Below are positions 1-7,747 of a stretch of 42,692 nucleotides of DNA, in pieces. The first letter of the stretch is position 1, and each line of letters starts with the position of its first letter. This DNA comes from Candidatus Blastococcus massiliensis AP3 (GTDB taxonomy: Bacteria > Actinomycetota > Actinomycetes > Mycobacteriales > Geodermatophilaceae): contig NZ_HG931173.1 in NCBI RefSeq assembly GCF_000582785.1, forward strand, positions 184,736 to 227,427, in the 5' to 3' direction. The notes below the pieces were generated by a model, which did no database searches, was not told the DNA's origin, and was given only the letters and a program-made list of their open reading frames with translations. Both the position numbers and the translations under genes were made by a program.

Positions 1-157
1 CACCGGAGAGATCCGCGGCGACCGGCGGGAGCGGGACGCGGCGCCGGGCGGTGACCTCCGCCCAGGGCTGCCCGCCGGCCGACAGGGCCAGCGCACCGGC
101 GACCACGATCGCGAGGACGGCGGTCGTGAGCTCGCGCCGCGCGGAACCGCCGCTCAC
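1..157 (-). CDS. Trp biosynthesis-associated membrane protein (3' end outside window)
   Basis: Only the first 52 codons lie in the window. The GTG start overlaps the trpE stop in a GTGA arrangement, so the two are probably translationally coupled. The visible N-terminus has two Arg residues, then a hydrophobic helix (about residues 13-28) followed by GGQPW, which is how the actinobacterial Trp_oprn_chp/TIGR02234 family begins (recognised from memory of the family). That family is a small integral membrane protein regularly found just downstream of trpE; its function is not established. In actinobacteria trpC often follows, but this is beyond the edge. The call rests on the N-terminal pattern and the position after trpE. 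Confidence 0.75.
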   Translation of the reverse strand, partial: MSGGSARRELTTAVLAIVVAGALALSAGGQPWAEVTARRRVPLPPVAADLSG

Positions 158-1665
158 GGGAACTCCCGGAGCCCCTCCGCCGCGGCGATCGCCGAGAGCA
201 CCGCCCGCGCCTTGTGCCGCGTCTCGGCCTCCTCGGTGGCCGGGTCGCTGTCGGCGACGACGCCCGCACCCGCCTGCACGTAGGCGTGCCCGTCGTGCAG
301 CACGGCGGTGCGGATCGCGATGGCCATGTCCATGTCGCCGCTGGCGTCGACGTAGCCGACCGTGCCCGCGTACAGCGCTCGCCGGGTGGGCTCGAGCGAC
401 TCGATGATCTCCATGGCCCGCGGCTTCGGGGCGCCGGAGACGGTGCCCGCCGGGAAGGTGGCGTCGAAGACGTCGAGGGCGTCGTGCTCCGGGGCGACCT
501 CCCCGGAGACGGTCGACACCAGGTGCATGACGTGGCTGTAGTGCTCGACCCGCATGAAGTCCGGCACCTCGACCGAGCCGGGCAGGCAGACCCGCCCCAG
601 GTCGTTGCGGGCCAGGTCGACCAGCATCACGTGCTCGGCGCGCTCCTTGGGATCGCCGAGCAGCCCCTCCGCCAGCCGGGCGTCCTCCTCGGGGGTGGCT
701 CCGCGCGGGCGGGTGCCCGCGGGCGGGTGCACCACGGCCGAGGAGCCCGTCACCGTCACCAGCGCCTCGGGCGAGGAGCCGACGACGTCGAAGGGCGACT
801 CCCGCCCCTCGAAGCGCAGCAGGTACATGTACGGCGAGGGGTTGGTGGCCCGGAGAACCCGATAGAGGTCCAGGGCGTCGGCAGTCGTCGGCACCGCGAA
901 GCGCTGGGCGAGGACGACCTGGAAGGCGTCGCCGGCCCGGATGTGCTCGCGGATCCGCTCGACCCCCGCCTCGTACACCCCGGGCGCCATGTTGCTGGCG
1001 GCCGCCGGGACGACGGCCTCGTCCAGCACCGCGACGCCGGAGGGCACCGGCCGGGTGAGGTCCGTGGCCATCGCGTCGAGCCGGGCGACGGCGTCGTCGT
1101 AACCGTCGGGCCCCCCGCTCCCCCGTTCCCCGCCCACCACGTTGGCGATGAGCAGCACCGAGCCGTCGGCGTGGTCGAGCACGGCGAGGTCGGTGACCAG
1201 CATCATCGCGAGCTCGGGCATGCCGAGGTCGTCGCTGCTCGTCTCGGGGAGCCGCTCCAGGCGACGCACGACGTCGTACCCCAGGTAGCCGACCAGACCG
1301 CCGGTGAGCGGGGGCAGGCCGGGGGTGCGCGGCGAGCGCAGCCGGCGGGCCAGGGTGCGGACGGCGGCGAGCGGATCGGCCGGCAGGTCGTCGGTCAGGC
1401 CGGGGATCTCCTCCCCCAGCCACTGCGCGACCCCGCCGCGCTCGGTGAGGACGCCGGCGCTGCGGGCGCCCACGAAGCTGTAGCGGGCCCACCGCCGGCC
1501 CTGCTCGGCGGACTCGAGCAGCACGGTGCCGGGACGGTTGCCGGCCAGCTTGCGGTAGACGCCGACGGCGGTCTCGCTGTCGGCCAGGAGCTTGCGGACG
1601 ACGGGCACCATCGGCCGGTCGAAGGCGAACTGCTCGCGGCTGGGGGAAGCGACGCCGGGCCTCAT
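154..1665 (-). CDS. trpE: Anthranilate synthase component I
   Basis: Converts chorismate plus ammonia (from the TrpG glutaminase partner, not in this window) to anthranilate, the first committed step of tryptophan synthesis; cytosolic. The 503-residue length is normal. An N-terminal LLES element (about 49-52) corresponds to the tryptophan feedback-binding segment of the family. The C-terminal chorismate-binding domain carries GTRPRG, a DLARNDLG segment and [12 protein letters not shown] (from about residue 403), all hallmark motifs. The chosen ATG overlaps the hisI TGA by 3 bases; a longer upstream extension would run through hisI and is rejected. The gene order hisI-trpE matches the actinobacterial his/trp arrangement. 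Feedback inhibition by Trp is expected from the family, not shown here. Confidence 0.96.
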   Translation of the reverse strand: MRPGVASPSREQFAFDRPMVPVVRKLLADSETAVGVYRKLAGNRPGTVLLESAEQGRRWARYSFVGARSAGVLTERGGVAQWLGEEIPGLTDDLPADPLAAVRTLARRLRSPRTPGLPPLTGGLVGYLGYDVVRRLERLPETSSDDLGMPELAMMLVTDLAVLDHADGSVLLIANVVGGERGSGGPDGYDDAVARLDAMATDLTRPVPSGVAVLDEAVVPAAASNMAPGVYEAGVERIREHIRAGDAFQVVLAQRFAVPTTADALDLYRVLRATNPSPYMYLLRFEGRESPFDVVGSSPEALVTVTGSSAVVHPPAGTRPRGATPEEDARLAEGLLGDPKERAEHVMLVDLARNDLGRVCLPGSVEVPDFMRVEHYSHVMHLVSTVSGEVAPEHDALDVFDATFPAGTVSGAPKPRAMEIIESLEPTRRALYAGTVGYVDASGDMDMAIAIRTAVLHDGHAYVQAGAGVVADSDPATEEAETRHKARAVLSAIAAAEGLREFP

Positions 1666-2057
1666 GCGCCCGTGCCCCCGTCCCCGTCGCGGGCACCCGG
1701 AACGGCCGGCAGCACGCGGTGGAAGCAGCTGCGCTCGCCGGTGTGGCAGGCGGGGCCCTCCTGGTCGACGAGCACCAGCAGCGCGTCGCCGTCGCAGTCC
1801 AGCCGGACCTCGCGGACCCACTGACGGTTCCCCGAGGTCTCGCCCTTGACCCAGTACTCCTGGCGGCTGCGCGACCAGTAGGTCCCGCGGCCCGTCGTCA
1901 GCGTGCGGCGCAGCGCCTCGTCGTCCATCCACGCGACGGTGAGCACCTCGCCGGTGTCGTGCTGCTGGACGACGGCGGCCACCAGGCCGGCCGGGTCGCG
2001 GCGGAGCAGCTCCGCGACCTCGGGGTCGAGCGCGGGCTCGGACGGGACAGCGGACAT
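1662..2057 (-). CDS. hisI: Phosphoribosyl-AMP cyclohydrolase
   Basis: Opens the adenine ring of phosphoribosyl-AMP in the third step of histidine synthesis; a cytosolic metalloenzyme. The 131-residue product has the diagnostic [17 protein letters not shown] segment (about residues 61-77), a DCDGDALL acidic metal-binding stretch and the C-terminal Cys pair in [12 protein letters not shown]. It is monofunctional: no HisE pyrophosphohydrolase domain follows, as is usual in actinobacteria, where hisE is a separate gene. The ATG at 2057 gives the normal length. Its stop overlaps the trpE start, suggesting coupling of the last his gene here with trpE. A CAGACT element 7 bases before the ATG may be a weak -10. 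Confidence 0.95.
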   Translation of the reverse strand: MSAVPSEPALDPEVAELLRRDPAGLVAAVVQQHDTGEVLTVAWMDDEALRRTLTTGRGTYWSRSRQEYWVKGETSGNRQWVREVRLDCDGDALLVLVDQEGPACHTGERSCFHRVLPAVPGARDGDGGTGA

Positions 2058-2083
2058 GCCCACCAGTCTGCCGTGCGGCCCGT

Positions 2084-2806
2084 TCAGGCCGGTGGGGCGG
2101 TGAACCAGTGCCGCGCCCTGGTGGTCAGCAGCAGCCCGAGGGCGACCGCCGGCCCGGCGAGGAAGAACAGCGAGAACGCCGCCAGCGCCCCCTCCCCGTT
2201 CTGACCGGGCAGGTCGCCGAGGACGTCGAGCAGGCGGCCGGCCCAGTACAGCGCGAGCAGAACCTGGACGATGTGCGCCCCCGCGAGCACCCGGTAGGAG
2301 GTGCTGGTGCGCTTGTTCAGGGCCAGCAGGCCTCCGGCGACCAGGAGGACGGCGGAGACCAGCTGGATGATCGCCAGGATCGTGCCCTCGGTCGCGAGCT
2401 GGCGCGCCGTCGCGGAGGTGTAGACGTCGGGCCGCCCGCTGGAGGCGATGTCCGCGATCGAGGCGAAGAACCAGACGTACAGGGAGGCGACGAGCACGAC
2501 GACCGCCTGCACGAAGGCGAGCACGGCGGCGGCGATGACCTGGCCCGGCGTCCGGACCACCGCGCGTGGCGGGCCCCACGGTGCTCCGTACGGACCGGCA
2601 CCCCACGCCGGCTGACCCCAGGGGGCCGGGGCGCCGTAGGGCTGCTGCCATCCGGGAGGCGGCCCACCGTACTGGGCCGGCGGGTACTGGGCCGGGTGCT
2701 GAGGCGGCGGGTACTGGGGCGGCGGGTACTGGGGCGGCGGTCCGGCGTACGGCTTGTCCGGGTCGGCCCAGGGGTCACGCCCCTGCCCCGGTGGCTGCTC
2801 CGTCAC
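2084..2806 (-). CDS. Proline-rich multi-pass membrane protein, function unknown
   Basis: A 240-residue protein with a cytosolic-looking N-terminal third rich in Pro, Gln, Tyr and Gly (short repeats of PPPQYP and PAQY, about residues 22-75), followed by about four hydrophobic helices (roughly 87-110, 140-165, 173-195, 205-228). This layout is common among actinobacterial small envelope proteins of unknown role. A GTG start gives MTEQPPGQG and sits 16 bases after the FAD dehydrogenase stop, on the same strand; the longer frame upstream overlaps that gene and is rejected. It lies between hisI and the FAD dehydrogenase, but nothing suggests a role in histidine synthesis. No named family recognised. 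Confidence 0.8.
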   Translation of the reverse strand: MTEQPPGQGRDPWADPDKPYAGPPPQYPPPQYPPPQHPAQYPPAQYGGPPPGWQQPYGAPAPWGQPAWGAGPYGAPWGPPRAVVRTPGQVIAAAVLAFVQAVVVLVASLYVWFFASIADIASSGRPDVYTSATARQLATEGTILAIIQLVSAVLLVAGGLLALNKRTSTSYRVLAGAHIVQVLLALYWAGRLLDVLGDLPGQNGEGALAAFSLFFLAGPAVALGLLLTTRARHWFTAPPA

Positions 2807-2822
2807 GGGACCCGTCGTCCGC

Positions 2823-4484
2823 TCACAGGGCCGCCGCGACGGCGCGGCCGGCCGTGCGGCCCGAGAAGAGGCACCCGCCCAGGAAGGTGCCCTCCAGCGA
2901 GCGGTACCCGTGCATGCCGCCGCCACCGAACCCGGCGACCTCGCCCGCGGCGTAGAGGCCCGGGAAGACGTCTCCGCCGGGGCGCAGCACCCGGCCGGAG
3001 AGGTCGGTCTCCAGCCCGCCCAGGGTCTTGCGCGTGATGATGTTCAGGCGGACGGCGATGAGCGGACCGGCCTCGGGGTCGAGGATGCGGTGCGGCTGGG
3101 CGACGCGGATCAGCTTGTCGCCCAGGTAGTTCCGGGCGCCGCGGATCGCGGTGATCTGCAGGTCCTTGGTGAACGGGTGGGCGATCTCCCGGTCCCGGGC
3201 GACGATCTCGCGCTCGAGCTGCGCGAGGTCCAGCGCGGGTGTGCCGCCGGTGATCCGGTTCATGCCGGCCACCAGCTCGGGCAGCGTGTCCGCGACGACG
3301 AAGTCCTCGCCCTTGTCGAGGAACGCCTGGACCGGGGCGGCGATGCCCGCGCGCGCCCGGTTGACCAGCAGTTTGACGTCCTTGCCGGTGAGGTCGGGGT
3401 TCTGCTCGGAACCGGAGAGCGCGAACTCCTTCTCGACGATCTTCTTCGTGGTGACGAACCAGGTGTGCTCGTACCCGGTGGTGCCGATGTGGGCGAGCGT
3501 GCCCAGGGTGTCGAAGCCCGGGAACAGCGGGACAGGCAAGCGCTGACCGGTCGCGTCGAACCACATCGAGGACGGGCCGGGGAGGATCCGGATCCCGTGC
3601 TGCGCCCAGACCGGCGAGTGGTTGGCGATGCCCTCGGTGTAGTGCCACATCCGGTCGTTGTTGACCACGCTGGCACCGGCCTCGGCCGTGGCCTCCAGCA
3701 TGTGCCCGTCGACGTGGGCGGGCACCCCCGACAGCAGCCGCTCCGGCGCCGGACCGAGCCGTGCCGGCCAGTTCCGGCGGACCATCTCGTGGTTGCCCCC
3801 GATGCCACCGGAGGTGACGACGACGGCCTGGGCCCGGATCTCGAAGTCCCCGACCTCGGTGCGGGAGCTCGCCTCGCCCCGGGCGACGTCGCTCGGTTCC
3901 AGCACGGCACCGCGCACGCCGGTCACCGCGCCGTCGGTCACGACGAGCTCGGACACCCGGTGGCGGAACCGCAGCTCGACCGTGCCGGCCTCGACACCGG
4001 CACGCACGCGGCGCACGAACGGCTCGACGATGCCCGGGCCGGTGCCCCAGACGATGTGGAAGCGCGGCACGGAGTTGCCGTGACCGGTGGCCGTGTACCC
4101 ACCCCGCTCGGCCCAGCCGACGACCGGGAAGAACCCGATGCCCTGTTCCTTGAGCCACGCCCGCTTCTCACCGGCGGCGAACTGCAGGTACGCCTCGGCC
4201 CACTGGCGCGGCCAGTGGTCCTCGGTGCGGTCGAAGGCAGCCGTGCCGAACCAGTCCTGGCGCGCCAGCTCCAGGGAGTCGTGCACCCGCAGCCGACGCT
4301 GCTCGGGCGAGTCGACGAGGAACAGCCCGCCGAAGGACCAGAACGCCTGCCCGCCCAGCGACGCCTCGGGCTCCTGGTCGACCAGCACGACCCGCTTGCC
4401 CGCGGAGGCCAGCTCGGCGGTGGCCACCAGCCCGGCGAGCCCCGCCCCCACGACGACGACGTCTGCCTCGGTGTTGTTCTCCAC
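2823..4484 (-). CDS. FAD-binding dehydrogenase (3-ketosteroid dehydrogenase/fumarate reductase-like flavoprotein)
   Basis: A 553-residue flavoprotein. The N-terminus has the dinucleotide-binding motif VVVGAGLAGL (about residues 9-18) with the acidic end of the second strand (VDQEPEAS), and the C-terminus has the second FAD contact YAAGEVAGFGGGGMHG followed by LEGTFLGGCLFSGRTAG. Length and both signatures match the actinobacterial FAD-binding dehydrogenase group (COG3573), related to KstD and fumarate reductase flavoproteins. The substrate is not known; a steroid substrate should not be assumed. No signal peptide. A GTG start is used; TAGCGT lies 7 bases upstream, suggesting leaderless transcription. 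The nearby secreted lipase is on the same strand but has its own spacing of 73 bases. Confidence 0.88.
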   Translation of the reverse strand: MENNTEADVVVVGAGLAGLVATAELASAGKRVVLVDQEPEASLGGQAFWSFGGLFLVDSPEQRRLRVHDSLELARQDWFGTAAFDRTEDHWPRQWAEAYLQFAAGEKRAWLKEQGIGFFPVVGWAERGGYTATGHGNSVPRFHIVWGTGPGIVEPFVRRVRAGVEAGTVELRFRHRVSELVVTDGAVTGVRGAVLEPSDVARGEASSRTEVGDFEIRAQAVVVTSGGIGGNHEMVRRNWPARLGPAPERLLSGVPAHVDGHMLEATAEAGASVVNNDRMWHYTEGIANHSPVWAQHGIRILPGPSSMWFDATGQRLPVPLFPGFDTLGTLAHIGTTGYEHTWFVTTKKIVEKEFALSGSEQNPDLTGKDVKLLVNRARAGIAAPVQAFLDKGEDFVVADTLPELVAGMNRITGGTPALDLAQLEREIVARDREIAHPFTKDLQITAIRGARNYLGDKLIRVAQPHRILDPEAGPLIAVRLNIITRKTLGGLETDLSGRVLRPGGDVFPGLYAAGEVAGFGGGGMHGYRSLEGTFLGGCLFSGRTAGRAVAAAL

Positions 4485-4491
4485 GATCGCG

Positions 4492-4497
4492 ACGCTA
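4492..4497 (-). promoter_or_regulatory. Probable -10 element of the FAD dehydrogenase gene
   Basis: On the minus strand the bases read TAGCGT, followed by 7 bases and the GTG start at 4484. The TANNNT hexamer placed 6-7 bases before the start codon is the layout of leaderless actinobacterial transcripts. No clear -35 was seen. Inference from position and motif only. Confidence 0.45.
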
Positions 4498-4557
4498 TCG
4501 GTCCACGGGCCTTCCGCGCCGCTGTCCCCGGCGCGACCCGCCCCGGACGGGTACCGG

Positions 4558-5412
4558 TCAGCCGAGGCAGCCGATGGGCTCCGCGGGATCCGCCGGGCCC
4601 TCCCGCTCGAACGCGTGCAGCACCCAACCGATCGCCTGCCGGTCCATCGGGATGAGGAGGTGCTCGGTGACCGCGAGCGGGCAGCGGTCCTGCAGCGTGA
4701 TGTTCGTGCTGCGCGCGTCGGGCGCCAGGAACGCCGAGGTGTAGGGCACGACGACCTGGTCGTAGCGGGTGGTGACCTGGGTGTAGTCGACGTCGCCCGG
4801 GGTCTCGTCCGGCGAGTTGAGCGCGGTCAGGAACTCCGAGCCCGCCCGCTGCTGGTCGCACGAGACGCACCACGGCGAGCTGCTGAAGCCGTCGTTGATC
4901 GTGGTGCCGTGGTTGGAGGGCACGAGCCCGACCAGGTCCTCCACCAGGCCGTCGCCGCCGAGGTTCTTGATCCAGTACCGGGGCATCATGCCGCCCTGCG
5001 AGTGCCCGACGATCTGGACCCGGGCCGCCCCGGTCGAGGCCAGCACCTGGTCGACGAACGCGTCGAGCTGGGCGGCGGACTCCTCGATCGGCCCGGTGCC
5101 CCGGTTGCCGTAGTCCAGCGAGTAGACGCAGTAGCCGTCCTGCTTCAGCGCCCAGGACAGGGGGTCGAGCAGCGACTTCGAGTCCCCGAACGTGCCGTGC
5201 ACGATCACGGCCGGGTGGGGGCGTTCCGCCGTCGGGAGGCAGGTCCAGTCGTTCGCGCCGGCCGGCGGCACGGGCCAGGTGAGCGAGGCACCCGACGTGC
5301 CCGACGACGCGGCGGGGGCCGTGGGCGCGGCGGCGGCCGTGCCACCGGTGAGGCAGACGACGGTCGCGACGACGGAGCTCACGAGCGCGGAACTGAGGAA
5401 GCGGCGGCGCAT
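4558..5412 (-). CDS. Secreted alpha/beta-hydrolase, esterase/triacylglycerol lipase-like
   Basis: A 284-residue exported hydrolase. The N-terminus MRRRFLSSAL resembles a Tat/Sec signal (RRRFL), followed by a hydrophobic core and an AAAA-P cleavage region near residue 28. The oxyanion strand is VIVHGTFG (about 70-76), the nucleophile elbow is GHSQGG with Ser138, a candidate acid lies in the DYTQVTTRYDQVVVP segment and a candidate His in EHLLIP. The pattern is that of actinobacterial class-2-type lipases. Several Cys residues suggest disulfides outside the cell. The ATG at 5412 is chosen because it puts the signal peptide at the very N-terminus; an upstream in-frame GTG at 5454 with GGGGTGAT before it would add 14 residues and cannot be excluded. 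Confidence 0.86.
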   Translation of the reverse strand: MRRRFLSSALVSSVVATVVCLTGGTAAAAPTAPAASSGTSGASLTWPVPPAGANDWTCLPTAERPHPAVIVHGTFGDSKSLLDPLSWALKQDGYCVYSLDYGNRGTGPIEESAAQLDAFVDQVLASTGAARVQIVGHSQGGMMPRYWIKNLGGDGLVEDLVGLVPSNHGTTINDGFSSSPWCVSCDQQRAGSEFLTALNSPDETPGDVDYTQVTTRYDQVVVPYTSAFLAPDARSTNITLQDRCPLAVTEHLLIPMDRQAIGWVLHAFEREGPADPAEPIGCLG

Positions 5413-5467
5413 GACAGACCAACGAGCCGGCAGCCACGAGGTGACGCACGCCACATCACCCCGGCGC

Positions 5468-5484
5468 TCGGGCTCCTAGCCCGA
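5468..5484 (-). terminator. Short hairpin at the end of the small membrane protein gene
   Basis: The bases form a perfect 7-bp stem (TCGGGCT / AGCCCGA) with a 3-base loop that contains the TAG stop of the preceding gene. It could slow or end transcription before the lipase gene. There is no U-run, so it is only a weak terminator candidate. Confidence 0.3.
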
Positions 5485-5892
5485 CGCCCGGCGCGCCGCG
5501 ACCCAGCCGCGCACGCGGGGCAGCGACGCGAGCACCGCGCTCAGCGCCGGGAGCAGGCCGGTCGCCAGCCCGAAGCCCGCGGCACCCTCGGCCCACCCGC
5601 CGAAGAGGGTGCCGCCGATGATGCCCAGCCCCAGCAGGGCTGCCGGCACGGTGACGACGAGCCAGGACCGGCCGAGCACGAGCAGCACCGCCCCCACGAG
5701 CAGGCCGAGGGACAGCGCCAGCGGCACGAGCAGCACCAGCCACTCCTGCCCCGACGGCCGGCCCTCCGAGAACGCGAACGCGACCAGGAAGAACAACCCC
5801 GGCGCGAGTGCGCTGAGCACCGCCAGGAGCGCGGCCAGCACGGCCGGGAGCGGCGGCCGGAGCGATGCTCCGCCGGGTGCGGGAGAACTCAC
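5476..5892 (-). CDS. Small multi-pass membrane protein, function unknown
   Basis: A 138-residue hydrophobic protein with about four membrane helices (roughly residues 14-40, 50-72, 76-97, 102-122) separated by short loops, starting from GTG (MSSPAPGG) and ending in a basic tail. It lies 22 bases after the stop of the ABC exporter subunit, on the same strand, so it may be transcribed with the exporter. No domain family recognised and no catalytic residues can be proposed. Amino acid composition (Ala, Leu, Val, Gly) is typical of small actinobacterial membrane proteins. Confidence 0.7.
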   Translation of the reverse strand: MSSPAPGGASLRPPLPAVLAALLAVLSALAPGLFFLVAFAFSEGRPSGQEWLVLLVPLALSLGLLVGAVLLVLGRSWLVVTVPAALLGLGIIGGTLFGGWAEGAAGFGLATGLLPALSAVLASLPRVRGWVAARRASG

Positions 5893-5914
5893 GCCGGGCA
5901 GCCTAGGGCCGCGG

Positions 5915-7747
5915 TCAGGACACCGGTTCCGGCTCGCCGGCCGAGGACCGGCGCCAGGAGGCGTGCAGCCGCGCGTAGGTGCCCTCGGCGTCGACCAGCT
6001 CGGCGTGCGAGCCCCGCTGCACCACGTGGCCGGCGTCGACGACGAGGATCTCGTCGGCCCGCTCGGCCGTGGAGAGGCGGTGGGCGATCGTCAGCGTCGT
6101 CCGTCCCGCGGTCAGGGTGTCCAGCGCCCGGGTCAGCCGCTGCTCGGTGGCCGGGTCGACGGCGCTGGTCGCCTCGTCGAGCACCAGCAGGTCGGGGTCC
6201 GCGACGTACGCGCGGGCCACCGCCACCAGCTGCCGCTCCCCCGCCGACAGCGAGTCGCCGCGCTGGCCGACGGCCGTGGCCACACCACGCTGCAGGCCCT
6301 GCACCCAGGCGGACAGCCCCAGCTCGTCGAAGGCGGCCGCGACCTCGTCGTCGGTCATCCCCGGCCGGCCGTAGCGCACGTTGTCGGCGACCGTGGCGTC
6401 GAAGAGGAACCCGTCCTGCGGCACCATCACCACTCGCTCCCGCAGGGAGTCGAAGGCGACGTCGGACAGCGGGACCCAGCCGGCGGCGTCGGAACCGAGC
6501 AGCACCTGACCCTCCACCGGGTCCATGAGCCGGGTGACCAGCTTGGCGAAGGTGGTCTTGCCCGAGCCGGTCTCGCCGACGATCGCCACCCGCCGGCGGG
6601 GCTCGATGGTGAGGTCGATGTCGTCGAGCGCCGCGCGGGCCCCCGGCGAGTAGCGGAACGTGACGTGCGCGAAGCGCACGCCGAGCACGCCCTCGGGCAG
6701 GTGCTGCACCCGGCCGGGGGTGGCGATGGCGGGGTCGCGCACGTCGGGCTCGGTGTCGAGGATGTCCAGCACGCGGCGGAACCCGGCGACGGCGTTCTGC
6801 GCCTCGTTGATCACCTCGCTCGCCATCTGGACCGGCGCGACGAAGAGCGTGACGAGGAAGAGGAACGCGATCAGCGTGCCGGCGGTGATGTCGCCGGCGA
6901 GCCCCAGGTAGACGCCGACGACGACGAGCGCGGCGTTGGCCAGGGCGGCGGCGAACTCGCCGCTGACGAACACCCCGACGGCCACCTTCTGGGCGTTCAC
7001 GGCGGCCCGGTAGTGCCGGTCGATCGCCGCGTCGATCCGCTCGGCGGTGCGCGCCCGGATGCCGTAGGCGCGGACGGTCGGGGCCCCGACGACGGTCTCG
7101 GCGACGGCGGCCAGCAGGTCACCCACCCGCTCCCGCACCGTTCCGTAGGCCACCGCCAGCTTCTGCGCGAACCAGCGGAGTGCGATGCCGAGCGGCACGA
7201 AGCAGAGCAGCACGACCAGCGTCAGCTGCCAGGAGTAGTACGCCATGACCACGGTCGCGACGGCGAGCTGCCCCAGGCTGACCAGGCCGATGACCCCGCC
7301 CCACTGCATGAACTGGGACAGCTGGTCGACGTCGGCGGTGACCCGCGAGACCAGCGACCCGCGCCGCTCGCCCTGCTGGTGGAGGACCGAGAGGTCGTGC
7401 ACGTGCCGGAAGGCCCGCACCCGGAGGTTCGCGAGCGCGGTCTCGGTCGTCTTGAACAGCCGCACGTTCATGCGGTAGACCGCCACGGCGGTGGCCAGCA
7501 CGACGAGCGCGCAGATGATCACGGCCCAGGTGACCAGGTCGAGGTCCGGTCCGCCGGCGGCGTCCAGCCCGCGGTCGATGACCTGCTGGACGGCGATGGG
7601 CACGGCGACCCGGCCGAGCGTGGCCAGGAGCGCGAGCAGGACCGTCACGGGCAGCCCGCGGCGGAACTCCGGCATCATCCGCAGACCGCGGCGCATCGTC
7701 TGCAGCGCGCCCTCGCGCCGGTCCTCGTCGGGCAGCGTGACGGTCAT
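5915..7747 (-). CDS. Heterodimeric ABC exporter, subunit with the canonical catalytic residues
   Basis: A 610-residue half-transporter: N-terminal six-helix exporter domain (about residues 30-320) and C-terminal ATPase. Walker A is GETGSGKT (401-408), Walker B ends in LLVLDE (Asp524, Glu525) and the switch His is in IAHRLS (His546), all canonical. Its own signature is LSAGE (500-504) rather than LSGGQ. Its ATG overlaps the stop of the upstream partner subunit (ATGA), so the two are made together. In heterodimeric exporters the catalytic Glu/His of one half pair with the LSGGQ of the other, and this pair fits that exactly. Substrate unknown; drug or lipid export, or siderophore-type import, are family possibilities that the sequence cannot separate. 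Confidence 0.92.
   Translation of the reverse strand: MTVTLPDEDRREGALQTMRRGLRMMPEFRRGLPVTVLLALLATLGRVAVPIAVQQVIDRGLDAAGGPDLDLVTWAVIICALVVLATAVAVYRMNVRLFKTTETALANLRVRAFRHVHDLSVLHQQGERRGSLVSRVTADVDQLSQFMQWGGVIGLVSLGQLAVATVVMAYYSWQLTLVVLLCFVPLGIALRWFAQKLAVAYGTVRERVGDLLAAVAETVVGAPTVRAYGIRARTAERIDAAIDRHYRAAVNAQKVAVGVFVSGEFAAALANAALVVVGVYLGLAGDITAGTLIAFLFLVTLFVAPVQMASEVINEAQNAVAGFRRVLDILDTEPDVRDPAIATPGRVQHLPEGVLGVRFAHVTFRYSPGARAALDDIDLTIEPRRRVAIVGETGSGKTTFAKLVTRLMDPVEGQVLLGSDAAGWVPLSDVAFDSLRERVVMVPQDGFLFDATVADNVRYGRPGMTDDEVAAAFDELGLSAWVQGLQRGVATAVGQRGDSLSAGERQLVAVARAYVADPDLLVLDEATSAVDPATEQRLTRALDTLTAGRTTLTIAHRLSTAERADEILVVDAGHVVQRGSHAELVDAEGTYARLHASWRRSSAGEPEPVS

Noticed and set aside
214-1824. Long plus-strand open frames opposite trpE and hisI
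   Set aside because: They are antisense to well-defined genes; the composition (long runs of Arg, Gly, Val, His) is the usual shadow of GC-rich coding DNA and no family motifs are present.
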